From the NCBI RefSeq assembly GCF_025641885.1, contig NZ_JAOTQN010000001.1:806001-870000 (forward strand): 64,000 nt of DNA, written 5' to 3'. The notes beneath the pieces were generated by a model, which was not told the DNA's origin, did not search any database, and saw nothing but the letters and a program-made list of their open reading frames with translations. Position numbers and translations under genes: made by a program. The DNA is from Pyrobaculum sp. 3827-6 (lineage in GTDB: Archaea > Thermoproteota > Thermoprotei > Thermoproteales > Thermoproteaceae). Shown in pieces: positions 17,595-25,452 of the stretch. Within the stretch, counting starts at the first letter, position 1; every line of letters begins with the position of its first letter.

Positions 17595-18611
17595 ATGGAG
17601 CTGTGGCTGTTGGCGGCGCTGTATATAGCGTCGCTGGCGGCCTCTATATACCTCGTCCCCCGCCTCGCCGGGTCGCCTAGGTGGAGGCACGTCTTCTACG
17701 GCTCCATGGCCTTGATAGTGGCCGCCATAGCGCTCGCCGGCTTAGCCGTCGTGGCGCCCCTCCTGTTCCCGGTGGTGTGGCTCACGCAGGCTCTCCTCGG
17801 GATTAGGGACTACCTAGTGGCCTTCGCCTTGCTGGCAGCCGCCTCGGCCTTCGCCATGTACATGGCCTCCCCCCACCTCATCAACATATTCTTCTCCCCA
17901 CGCCCAGACCCAGAGCTCCAGAGAATAGTCGACGCGGTCTCCGCGCGGCTCGGCGGCAAGGTGAAGGCCAAGGCCGTGGTCGTCGAGGGGCCGCCTAACG
18001 CCTTCGCCTACGGCAACTTCCACACCGGCAGATACGTGGCGGTCACCACAGGCCTCCTGGAGACAGCCAGCCGCGACGAGCTCGAGGCCGTAATCGGCCA
18101 CGAACTCGGCCACCACATAAACAAAGACATGCCAATCATGACCGCGCTGGGCATACTCCCCTCCCTGGCTTACTTCACCGGGGTAGCCGCGATACACCTA
18201 GGCCTCGCCGACGAAGAAAGACCATCGCTCCTCGCGGTGATATACGGCGTCGTCATGATTGTGATATCCTTCGTCGTGCAGCTACTAGTCCTCTCCTTCA
18301 GCAGGCTGAGGGAGTACTACGCCGACATGCACGGAGCCAAAGCCGCCGGCAAGGAGGCCATGATGCGCGCCCTAGCCAAGATACACAAATACTACAGCCA
18401 AAACCCAGACGCCCTCGAGAAATCCCTAAAAACCACCGGCTTCAAAGCCCTCTTCATATACGCCCTCGTAAACGCCGCCGCCAACCCACTAATAGACATA
18501 ACCCCCGACGAGATGAGACGCCTAATGAAACAGCCAACCTCACTCCTCGAGGAAATACTATCGTCACACCCACCAATACCCAAGAGACTAAACGTACTCG
18601 AAAAAATCTAG
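17595..18611 (+). CDS. htpX: HtpX-type M48 membrane metalloprotease
   Basis: Membrane-bound zinc protease of 338 residues. It has two N-terminal and two central hydrophobic segments flanking the active site HELGHHINKD, with the downstream glutamate in SRLREYYADMHGAKAAG, as in HtpX/Ste24-like proteases that clear damaged membrane proteins. TATA-like acatatatataacc at 17566-17579 precedes the ATG. Single gene between divergent and codirectional neighbours. Confidence 0.92.
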   Translation: MELWLLAALYIASLAASIYLVPRLAGSPRWRHVFYGSMALIVAAIALAGLAVVAPLLFPVVWLTQALLGIRDYLVAFALLAAASAFAMYMASPHLINIFFSPRPDPELQRIVDAVSARLGGKVKAKAVVVEGPPNAFAYGNFHTGRYVAVTTGLLETASRDELEAVIGHELGHHINKDMPIMTALGILPSLAYFTGVAAIHLGLADEERPSLLAVIYGVVMIVISFVVQLLVLSFSRLREYYADMHGAKAAGKEAMMRALAKIHKYYSQNPDALEKSLKTTGFKALFIYALVNAAANPLIDITPDEMRRLMKQPTSLLEEILSSHPPIPKRLNVLEKI

Positions 18612-18671
18612 CTTTTTCCCCGCGCCCCTCCCCCCGGCCCAACGTTTATTAAGAAGTGGGGGTGGGGGGAT

Positions 18672-19607
18672 GTGTCTAAGAGGAGAGACGACCTCTACGC
18701 GCTGGAGGGGGTCGGGCCCAAAACCCTGGAGAAGCTGAGGGAGCTGGGGGTGACGTCGGTGGAGCACCTCGCCGAGTTCACCGTAGAGGAGCTGGTGGAG
18801 GCTGGGATAGAGTACGACAGAGCCGTCAAAATACTGCAACAAGCCATCCAGAGGGTGGGCGGCGCCAGGCCCGTCACACTGAGAGAAATCAGGCAGAGAC
18901 AGGTCAGGACCTTCAAGACGGGGCTCTCCGACTTCGACGAGAAGACCCCCTGGCGCGGGGTAAGGGAGGCCTTCATATACGAATTCGCCGGGGAGTACGG
19001 CGCGGGGAAGAGCATGTTTGCCCACCAGCTCTCAGTCGCCGCGCTGAAGGAGGGCTTCACGGAGAAGGTGGTCTACATAGACACGGAGGGCACCTTCAAC
19101 GACAGGCTGGCGGAGGCAGTGGCCAGGAGGTTCGGCGCCGACGTGGACAGAGTCATGGACTCCATCTACGTCTACCAGCCAGCCAACGTCGTCCAGCTGG
19201 AGCAGATAGTGAAGTTCGACCTGCCGAGGCACATACAGGAGGGTTGCAGACTTGTCGTCATAGACACAATTACAGCCCTCTACCGCGCCGAGTTTGTGGG
19301 CAGGGAACACCTGGCCGCCCGGCAGCAGAGAATACACTACCTCGTCGACTGGCTGAGGAGACACGCCAGGACCTTCAGCCTTACGTCGGTCTTGACAAAC
19401 CAGGTAATGGACATCCCCGAGGTCTTCGCCGCCGGCGCCAAGAGGCCGGCCGGCGGCAACGTGCTGGCGCACGCCGTAAATGCCAGGTTCATGATGACCA
19501 GGCCGAACAAACAGAAGCCGGAGGGCCACATGTGGCCCCTAGACGTGCCCGGCATGGCCCCCGACGTCAAGATAGAGTACAGGCTGACAGACGCCGGCCT
19601 TGAATAG
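18672..19607 (+). CDS. radA: DNA repair and recombination protein RadA
   Basis: Archaeal RecA/Rad51 recombinase of 311 residues. An N-terminal helix-hairpin-helix domain (LEGVGPKTLEKLRELGVTSV) is followed by the ATPase core: Walker A GEYGAGKSMFAHQ, YIDTEGTFND, Walker B CRLVVIDTI, and the loop region NQVMDIPEVFAAGAKRPAGG. Walker A has S where most homologues have T after GK, a conservative change. GTG 18672 is 26 bases after TATA-like gtttattaaga at 18643-18653. Confidence 0.95.
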   Translation: MSKRRDDLYALEGVGPKTLEKLRELGVTSVEHLAEFTVEELVEAGIEYDRAVKILQQAIQRVGGARPVTLREIRQRQVRTFKTGLSDFDEKTPWRGVREAFIYEFAGEYGAGKSMFAHQLSVAALKEGFTEKVVYIDTEGTFNDRLAEAVARRFGADVDRVMDSIYVYQPANVVQLEQIVKFDLPRHIQEGCRLVVIDTITALYRAEFVGREHLAARQQRIHYLVDWLRRHARTFSLTSVLTNQVMDIPEVFAAGAKRPAGGNVLAHAVNARFMMTRPNKQKPEGHMWPLDVPGMAPDVKIEYRLTDAGLE

Positions 19608-19873
19608 CCCCAAGTCCTTCACACCGACAAGACGCCGCGAAGCGGCGCATCCACCACCGCCGAAGAAAGCCTCCCAGGCTTAGAAACCACAAGCCAACCG
19701 CAACGCCATCCGCAGTACACGTCAGAGAATCCACAGCCAACCCCCATGCGCGCCCACGCCTCCGGACTCCCCCAGCCCACTCGCCGCCACACCGGCGCCC
19801 GCCAAAACAGGAGTGGCGTAGCCCCCGGCGGCGGCAGGAAAACTTTAAAAACAAGAAAACACAAAGACACACC

Positions 19874-19963
19874 GGGGCCGTAGCTCAGCCAGGCAGAGCG
19901 GCGGGCTCCAGACCCGTAGACCCCAAGGGGCGGAAGGCGGGGGTTCAAATCCCTCCGGCCCCA
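19874..19963 (+). tRNA. tRNA-Trp (CCA) with an insertion in the variable region
   Basis: Cloverleaf: acceptor GGGGCCG/CGGCCCC, D-arm GCTC...GAGC, anticodon stem GCGGG/CCCGT with loop CTCCAGA (anticodon CCA), T-arm GGGGG-TTCAAAT-CCCTC, discriminator A and encoded CCA at 19964-19966. Between the anticodon and T stems there are 21 bases (19918-19938) instead of about 5. The simplest reading is a noncanonical intron of about 16 bases near positions 45/46; its exact ends are not certain. TATA-like actttaaaaac lies at 19842-19852. Confidence 0.88.
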
Positions 19964-20046
19964 CCAATCCTCTCCACCAAAACCCACAGACAACCCCAAC
20001 GACGTGTTTAGCCAAAGGTAGCAAGGTCAAGTAGCCCGGCTATCGC

Positions 20047-20086
20047 AGGTAGAGAGGAAGGTGCCGTGCAACCGGCACCCCTACCT
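20047..20086. other. Two-tier hairpin at the 3' end of the acetyltransferase gene
   Basis: Lower stem AGGTAG/CTACCT (20047-20052 with 20081-20086) and upper stem GGTGCCG/CGGCACC with a six-base loop, separated by a one-sided internal loop AGAGGAA. It overlaps the stop codon of the acetyltransferase on the minus strand. It could be a terminator-like hairpin, or an H/ACA-like guide RNA; I cannot separate these. Confidence 0.4.
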
Positions 20087-20653
20087 CGGCTCACCACTGC
20101 CACACTCTTTGTACATATAGACTATGTTGAAGTAGCGTCCCCTTAACCTGGCGCCTTTTGGCAAGTAGCCGTACTTAACAAAGCCGAGCTTTTCATAAAG
20201 CCTAACGGCCCTCTCATTCACATCCATAACCTCCAGGACAATTAGTTCGAAAAGCCTCCTGCCACATGCATCTCTAATCGCCGCCTCGGCCAGAGCCCTG
20301 CCGACGCCCCGGCCCCTCCACTCCCTCGCCACAGCTATGCCGAGGACCCCCACGTGGCTAAACCCCCTCCTCCTACTTCTCGCGATTTCGCACGTTCCCA
20401 CCAGCCTCTCCCCGACCTCAGCAACTTTAAACACGGCGTCGCCGCGCTCCAAGGCCCTCAACTTCTCCGCAAACCACGCAAATTCATCCGCTATAGAGGG
20501 CGGCCTCTCTTCCAGAGTCAATCCCACCTCCACGCCGAGCCTCGCAGGATCCCCGTCCACCTCCCGATAAAAGCCGTAATACAGCTCCACAACCTGCCAG
20601 AAATCCCCCGGCTCCAAATCCCTAACAACCACACCCCCAACTCCACCAGCCAC
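20081..20653 (-). CDS. GNAT-family N-acetyltransferase
   Basis: 190-residue acetyltransferase. The fold's acetyl-CoA site is seen in GIAVAREWRGRGVGRALAEAAI (motif R-G-x-G-x-A), followed by LEVMDVNERAVRLYEKLGFVKYGY, typical of the GNAT C-terminus. The substrate is unknown; protein N-termini or small amines are possible. I start at GTG 20653, 24-26 bases after ttttaaaa at 20674-20681; GTG 20632 (VVVRDLEP) is an alternative. An upstream extension to 20767 is in frame but overlaps the promoter. Confidence 0.85.
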   Translation of the reverse strand: MAGGVGGVVVRDLEPGDFWQVVELYYGFYREVDGDPARLGVEVGLTLEERPPSIADEFAWFAEKLRALERGDAVFKVAEVGERLVGTCEIARSRRRGFSHVGVLGIAVAREWRGRGVGRALAEAAIRDACGRRLFELIVLEVMDVNERAVRLYEKLGFVKYGYLPKGARLRGRYFNIVYMYKECGSGEPR

Positions 20654-20784
20654 AGACAAGACAACAGCGACGATTTTAAAACACCCCCTTAGCGGCCCCC
20701 TCAAGACTAAAAGCGGCGGAGGCCGCCACGCGGCACCACACGGCGCGGAGAAAACACTTAAAAACACACCAAGAATATGTAAAG

Positions 20785-20873
20785 GGGCCCGTAGCTCAGT
20801 CAGGATAGAGCGGCGGCCTCCGGAGCGCGGCGGAGAGAGCCGTAGGTCGTGGGTTCAAATCCCACCGGGCCCG
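20785..20873 (+). tRNA. tRNA-Arg (CCG) with a 14-base intron
   Basis: Acceptor GGGCCCG/CGGGCCC, D-arm GCTC...GAGC, anticodon stem GCGGC/GCCGT, loop CTCCGGA (anticodon CCG), variable AGGTC, T-arm GTGGG-TTCAAAT-CCCAC, discriminator G and encoded CCA (20874-20876). The anticodon stem only closes when 20824-20837 is removed, placing a 14-base intron at the canonical 37/38 site. CTCC and GGAG flank it and can form the central helix of the splicing motif. Confidence 0.92.
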
Positions 20874-21021
20874 CCAGCGAGGCGATCCTCACCGCTAATC
20901 CCACGGCGGACACACCTCACCACGGCGACGGCGTCGCACAGGCGAAGCCGCCTAAGACACACCTACGGTGCACCTCGGCGTGTGTAAAGTAATATTTAAA
21001 AACACGAGCCAAAATAAGCGC

Positions 21022-21132
21022 ATGGCTGAGGAAATTAAGAATCAAAACAATCAACAACAGGACAAAAAAGGGCTGAAGGTAGTGAAGACGTATGAAACAG
21101 TGAGAGTGGTAATGGCAATGGGGATTCTATAG
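21022..21132 (+). CDS. Possible leaderless 36-residue peptide gene
   Basis: Short frame starting MAEEIKNQNNQQQDKKGLKV and ending VVMAMGIL. TATA-like aatatttaaaaac at 20990-21002 is exactly at leaderless distance from the ATG, which is why I report it. The N-terminus is hydrophilic and Q/N-rich. It may be a genuine small protein or the surviving 5' end of a disrupted gene, since downstream sequence shows no continuation. Confidence 0.4.
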   Translation: MAEEIKNQNNQQQDKKGLKVVKTYETVRVVMAMGIL

Positions 21133-21470
21133 GCAGAGGCACGTCGGCGGAGGCCCAGACGCCTCGACCCCGGCGGGGACGCGCCGCGCGTAGCGGGCCC
21201 CACCGCCCCATTCTGCTGGCGAGCTCTTGTCTAAAGTAGTGGGCTAGGTGTTCTACATAGTCGCTCCACCACACCACGCCCTTTTCTTGCAGAGTCCCCC
21301 CCCCCCTCGCTGGACGCCGCGTAGAGCGCCCTTTCGAGCGCCTCCCTCAGCTCAGCGACGGCGCGGCTGTGGCTCTCGGTGGGGGGCGCCCTGGGGTAAA
21401 GCGCCAGGCCGCCGACGGAGTGGACCGGCCTGACGTAGTAGTACCTTTTCAACACTGAGAGGCGCCCCAC
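21035..21470 (-). pseudogene. Gene split at a poly-C tract
   Basis: On the minus strand a frame from GTG 21470 (MGRLSVLKRYYYVRPVHSVG, then a helix AVAELREALERALYAAS) runs into an 11-base G tract. It then continues in a poor frame, ending at 21231. Removing one G joins it to a second frame reading LQEKGVVWWSDYVEHLAHYF, which looks like real protein. The join could run as far as 21035, although the last part is low quality and overlaps the 36-residue ORF. It is either a decayed gene or one switched by tract length. Confidence 0.35.
21296..21306. repeat. Poly-C tract of 11 bases
   Basis: Run of 11 C on the plus strand, far above the background of the window. It lies inside the split gene and its length decides the reading frame there. 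Length-variable mononucleotide tracts were reported in the Pyrobaculum aerophilum genome and linked to absent mismatch repair (established knowledge). Confidence 0.8.
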
Positions 21471-21612
21471 GTCAGTAGTAGCACGAGATTAGCCAGTCGC
21501 AATTTTAGTCTCTCGTCAGTGGCCTTAGCTTTGGCTAACTATCTCAGCACACACCAACGAAATACCGACCTCTACACGCGGCAGACGCCTCCCGCAAGCC
21601 GCGCCGACGCCG

Positions 21613-22164
21613 CTACTCACCCAAACCCCGCCTCAACACCCCCAGCGCTTCCTCAAGCTCCGAGCCCCATCTCACTCTGTCTTTTATTGCCTCGACCCTC
21701 GCCACAAGCCCCCTCAATAACAAGACCACGTCCCTCGCCGCCTCCTCTCTACTGCGGTACTTCGACAAGGCCATATCTGGATCAGGCCCGTGGTACTGGT
21801 AGTCGTGGAGATCTAGGGCCTTATCTGTCCCAAAGGAGAACCCAGCAAAGCCAACCTCCTCAAGCATCTGGGACAGAGCCTTCATACGGCCCGTGGGCAC
21901 CCGGGGCACCGCCGTCGACTCTAGCCACCTCCTCTCCTCCTCAGTCTTGGCAAGAGGTTTCAACTTGCCAAGTTCAAGCCTCAGCAGAGCCGCCGTGAGG
22001 GCTCTCCACGCCTGGAAGGCCTTGCCGGCGGCGTTCCTAACCAGGCCGCGGCGGAGGTACTCAAGAGCGAGGCTTGCCTCAACCAAAGCCTCAAGAAGAC
22101 GTGCCGAGATGTAGTCCTCAGCAGAGGGCTTGGGGAGGGGCCTCTCAAGAACCTCCACATCCAC
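21613..22164 (-). CDS. PaREP1-family protein (HEPN-like)
   Basis: 183-residue helical protein of the PaREP1/PaREP8 family, a multicopy family described from Pyrobaculum. Recognisable is the N-terminal pattern PSAEDYISARLLEALVEASLALEYLRRGL then RNAAGKAFQAWRALTAALLRLE. These proteins resemble HEPN-type helical bundles; their function is not established. GTG 22164 or GTG 22158 can serve as start; TATA-like ggtttaaaacc at 22176-22186 favours either. Confidence 0.85.
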   Translation of the reverse strand: MDVEVLERPLPKPSAEDYISARLLEALVEASLALEYLRRGLVRNAAGKAFQAWRALTAALLRLELGKLKPLAKTEEERRWLESTAVPRVPTGRMKALSQMLEEVGFAGFSFGTDKALDLHDYQYHGPDPDMALSKYRSREEAARDVVLLLRGLVARVEAIKDRVRWGSELEEALGVLRRGLGE

Positions 22165-22198
22165 GTACGTGGGGCAGGTTTAAAACCTTCTGCGGGCT

Positions 22199-22903
22199 TT
22201 AGGTTATTAGGACCACTTCTCTGTTGCACCACAGGCGGGGGAGCATCTCCCCCACCCCCCGCGACACGTACATCACAGCCTCTCCCCTCCTGTATATGCC
22301 CTGGGTGTATCCGTAGTAGCTGTTTGTAATAAGCGGGACGCCCCCGGGGAGGCAGAACTGACCCCCGTGGGTGTGGCCGGCGAGGTAGAGGCCCCCTACA
22401 GCCTGCTGGAAGGCGTCTGGCGAGTGGACGAGCACCACGTCGGCGTCTCTCACCGCGGGGTAGGTCCTCGGGTCCTCCCGCCAGTCTAGGCCGTGTACCC
22501 TCAGCGGCCCCACCTGCACCCAGTCGTCTCTAAGGACGTGCACCCCCGCCTCCTCCAGCGCCCTCAGCCCCTCCCCCAGCGGGACGCGCCGCCTATCCCA
22601 ATACTCGTGGTTGCCCAGCACCGCTATCTTCGGCCCCCTCAGCGGCGCCAGCGCCTCCACCACAGCCCACGCCCCAGGCGTGTTGCGGTCGTAGATGTCG
22701 CCGCCGATTAGAAGAACGTCGTACTCCGGCAACTCAAGCCCAGACACGCCGTGGATATGGAGGTCAGACACGAAGACAACTCGGCGCCCAAGGCCGAGGT
22801 CAAGCCGCCTCAGCTCCACACCCACAGAAGCCGCCCCCACAGCCCCCAGCAACCCAACCCCAACCACAGACCCCAGAAAAACCCTCCTATACACCCCAGC
22901 CAC
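22199..22903 (-). CDS. Membrane-anchored metallophosphoesterase
   Basis: Calcineurin-like phosphoesterase of the YaeI type, 234 residues. An N-terminal hydrophobic segment (about residues 8-28) anchors or exports it. Metal-binding blocks follow in order: FVSDLHIHG, IGGDIYDR, LGNHEYWD, VLVHSPDAF and AGHTHGGQ. YaeI relatives hydrolyse lipid or nucleotide phosphodiesters; substrate here unknown. GTG 22903 chosen from TATA-like ctttatatgt at 22929-22938 read on the minus strand; longer in-frame starts overlap the promoter. Confidence 0.88.
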   Translation of the reverse strand: MAGVYRRVFLGSVVGVGLLGAVGAASVGVELRRLDLGLGRRVVFVSDLHIHGVSGLELPEYDVLLIGGDIYDRNTPGAWAVVEALAPLRGPKIAVLGNHEYWDRRRVPLGEGLRALEEAGVHVLRDDWVQVGPLRVHGLDWREDPRTYPAVRDADVVLVHSPDAFQQAVGGLYLAGHTHGGQFCLPGGVPLITNSYYGYTQGIYRRGEAVMYVSRGVGEMLPRLWCNREVVLIT

Positions 22904-23037
22904 AAACCCCCACAATTTAAAAATTGTACATATAAAGTTCCCGGCAACAACACCACAACCCAAGCCCCACACAGCCACCAAAAACAGCCAACAAAGGGCC
23001 AGGGGCGGCCAGAACCCACAAGGCGGCGAGGAATATA

Positions 23038-23193
23038 CTATTCAACAACAGCGCCGCAGACGGCGCATTCAATGGACAAACCGGGGAAGGCCCTCCCCCG
23101 GCCGTAACAAGCTGAGGGGCGCTGGGCGCCCCGCAGCGTAAGAAAGCGGTGGCGATGGTTAGAGGAGACGTAATACAAGCGCTTCTGCTCCAT
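23038..23193 (-). CDS. Possible 51-residue protein with a CxxC end
   Basis: Frame starting MEQKRLYYVSSNHRHRF and ending with ECAVCGAVVE. The CxxC followed by G-x-V-V resembles half of a zinc ribbon; the other ligands could be the NHRH histidines. TATA-like tttttataaag (read on the minus strand, 23230-23240) sits about 40 bases upstream, leaving a short leader. Length and isolation keep confidence low. Confidence 0.35.
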   Translation of the reverse strand: MEQKRLYYVSSNHRHRFLTLRGAQRPSACYGRGRAFPGLSIECAVCGAVVE

Positions 23194-23254
23194 GAGTGTA
23201 GCAGTCGAGAAGGCTGGCGGGGCGCCCCACCCTTTATAAAAACTTGGCAACAAA

Positions 23255-23380
23255 GCGGAGATGTACGCATCTCCGCTCGACCTGCGGCACGGCTCCGGGG
23301 AGATGCGCCGCCTCTTCAGCCGAGAGGCCGCCACTTAGAAGTGGAGAGGGCCCTTGCGTGCGCCGCAGGTGCGGCGAATA
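23255..23380. other. Cluster of four strong hairpins
   Basis: AGCGGAGATG/CATCTCCGCT around a TACG loop (23255-23278), GCCTCT/AGAGGC (about 23310-23328), CCAC/GTGG around TTAGAA (about 23331-23344) and CGCCGC/GCGGCG around AGGT (23361-23376), plus a longer alternative GCATCTCC/GGAGATGC. TATA-like tttataaaa at 23233-23241 lies just upstream on the plus strand. This suits a structured RNA of about 130 bases; I recognise no family. Confidence 0.4.
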
Positions 23381-23828
23381 GACTCGCCTAAATGAATACG
23401 GTCCGCGTCGCGTCAATAACATCACTGGACGCGGCGCCGTACTGCACACATCTGCCGGATTCAAGACGCCGCCGCGAGCTAAGCAACCCGCCATTAACAC
23501 CACCCAGTCCACACGCCCCGCGCCACAGCCACCACCGTCTATACGGCGGCACACCGACGCGCAACTCTCCAAACCACCTCAACCACCACCAGAAGAACAA
23601 GCTACACAGCACCAAACACCTCCGAAGCTAAAACCGGTAAGGCCGAGCATAAGATAAAAATATGTAAAAATTCGAACATATGATCTGTACAGCCTATACA
23701 CCATTCGTGTTCTCAGCTAGTGTCTGGAGGGATGCCGCACCTCGGCGGGGTGGTATCTATGTTGGCCGCCCAATGGGAGGCACCTCTAGCTATACATACG
23801 CTGCGCAAAACACGCTTGTCGTGAGGCG
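23381..23828. other. Gene-free stretch
   Basis: I see no credible gene here. The first half is C/A-rich with a tryptophan-rich antisense frame (23388-23615) that has no promoter; the second half is A/T-richer and ends in TATA-like ctatacatac at 23792-23801, the promoter of the next gene. Confidence 0.6.
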
Positions 23829-24485
23829 ATGAAGCAGAGAAAGCACGTAGTTATTAAAATTCTTTCTATTCTCGCCCTTATATATCTCTCAATCTTCATA
23901 CCAGGGACTATATTGCTATATACCTTTACATCGTATTTTATACACGAATACGCGAAGTCAGACCCAGCCTCTATAATATGGCTGTATGATAAATCTAGTT
24001 ATGAACATGTAGCAGAGATACTTACACAACTGGGCTATAGGTTTGAGCCGTGGGACAACAAAACATTCGCCGGGACTCTTTTGATATTCGGCGACGTGAG
24101 ACCCGTCTATCCATATATCAAGGAGTACGCCTCCAGCCCCGTGGTGTATACATCAGCCTTTGACTGTATTATATGCCTGGGCGCCACTGTGCACAGCCTA
24201 GCAAATTCCCTACTGTTACTAGCCGTCTACAGCACAGCGCTCGCAGTGATATCAGCAGTAGCAGTTAGAAAAGGCGTTCTAAGCTGGCGGGGTGCGGCTC
24301 TAGCCAGCGCGGCGCCCCCTCTAGTCCTGTACCTATCCGAGGTGCTGTACATCTTAGCCACATCCTTTATTCTTCCACACGGCTCATTAGACTACAGAGG
24401 CGTTCTGCCATTCCTAACAGCACCATTTACGCCCATACTCATAGTCGCTCTCACTAAGTGGTCTTTAGCTAAATGGAGGCGCTGA
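23829..24485 (+). CDS. Hypothetical membrane protein
   Basis: 218 residues, unrecognised. A hydrophobic N-terminal segment (about 10-40), a soluble extracellular-looking loop of about 70 residues (residues 45-115), then three hydrophobic segments in the C-terminal half separated by a short basic VRKGVLSWRG. Base composition is lower in G+C than the neighbours, suggesting later acquisition. TATA-like ctatacatac is about 30 bases before the ATG. Confidence 0.65.
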   Translation: MKQRKHVVIKILSILALIYLSIFIPGTILLYTFTSYFIHEYAKSDPASIIWLYDKSSYEHVAEILTQLGYRFEPWDNKTFAGTLLIFGDVRPVYPYIKEYASSPVVYTSAFDCIICLGATVHSLANSLLLLAVYSTALAVISAVAVRKGVLSWRGAALASAAPPLVLYLSEVLYILATSFILPHGSLDYRGVLPFLTAPFTPILIVALTKWSLAKWRR

Positions 24486-24581
24486 CCTCACAAGCCCCGA
24501 GCTACGGGGCGCGGCGCCACGGGCAGTCTGGCGTAGAAACCCAACCCGGCGCTAACACTGAGAAAACACCCTCACAACCCC

Positions 24582-25301
24582 CTACTCAATAACAGCGCCG
24601 TAGACGGCGTCTATTCCCAGCTGGGCGGCTCTTTCCAGAGCTTCTTTGTCTATGTTTACTGCCACTATTATTAGGCGGTTTGCCTTTCTGCCGAGTATCT
24701 TCTCCACCGCCTCCGCCTTCTCGGCGAACCACTCCACATCCTCCAGCTCTGCATGCGACTTAACCTCCAAGAGGTACAACCCCCCGTCGTGTATGTAGAC
24801 GTCGACCTCGATGCGGGTCCCCGGCCTCATGAAGCGGCCGTCTACATCCGTGTAGACAAACTTCTCCACACGGCCAGGCTCAACCCCCCTCTTCTCCAAC
24901 GCATCCCGGTAAATTTCGAGAACCGTGCGCTCCAAATCCCGGCCCCACCTACGGCCTAGGGAGCCCATAGCCACCTTAAGCTCTGCGACAGCCTTGGTCA
25001 ACTCGTCAAGCCTCCTGCCGTGCTCCTCAACTCTCTTGGTCAGCTCAGCCAGAAGCCTGCCTTGTTCCTCTAGTCTCTTGCTGTGTTCTTCTAGTATTTT
25101 CCCGTGGGTCTCAAGCCTCTTGGCTAGTTCTGCTACTGTCTTGTTTAGTTCTTCTATTCTCTTGTTTGTTTCTTGGAATCCTGTTTTCATGTAGTCGGCG
25201 AGGGTTTTCACGGCGTCGGCCACCTCCCTAAGCTCATCAGACCTAGCCCTCCTAACAGCCCTCTCCACAACCTCCTCAAGCCTACCCCAGTCCAGACTCA
25301 C
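24582..25301 (-). CDS. Coiled-coil protein with PD-(D/E)XK nuclease-like domain (DUF3782-like)
   Basis: 239 residues. Residues 30-125 are a long heptad-repeat coiled coil built from repeats such as LAKRLETHGKILEEHSKRLE. The C-terminal domain carries the nuclease-like core EVDVYIHDGGLYLLEVKSHAE (D...E-x-K), matching the archaeal DUF3782 group often found in several copies. DNA cleavage is inferred from the fold only. GTG 25301 lies 24-26 bases after gttaaaaact (25319-25328) on this strand. Divergent from the TnpB-like gene. Confidence 0.8.
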   Translation of the reverse strand: MSLDWGRLEEVVERAVRRARSDELREVADAVKTLADYMKTGFQETNKRIEELNKTVAELAKRLETHGKILEEHSKRLEEQGRLLAELTKRVEEHGRRLDELTKAVAELKVAMGSLGRRWGRDLERTVLEIYRDALEKRGVEPGRVEKFVYTDVDGRFMRPGTRIEVDVYIHDGGLYLLEVKSHAELEDVEWFAEKAEAVEKILGRKANRLIIVAVNIDKEALERAAQLGIDAVYGAVIE

Positions 25302-25452
25302 GAAAACAGACGCCAGCTGTGTTAAAAACTTTTCCCCAGAGCCCCGTGGTGCTCTGCTAGTAGTTGCTTATAAATGGTATGCAAAAGTTCTAGAAAACTC
25401 ACATATACAACCAATACATACAGAGCATAAAACGTAGGGAGATACGCGGTGT

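Noticed and set aside
19567-20030. Minus-strand frames across the radA end and tRNA-Trp
   Set aside because: They read through the tRNA and contain the RRDLNPRLPP-type string that is a known artefact of translating tRNA genes; no promoter.
23388-23615. Minus-strand 75-codon frame starting MVLCSLFFWWWLRWF
   Set aside because: Extreme tryptophan content and repetitive codons from a C/A-rich plus strand; no TATA box; no domain.
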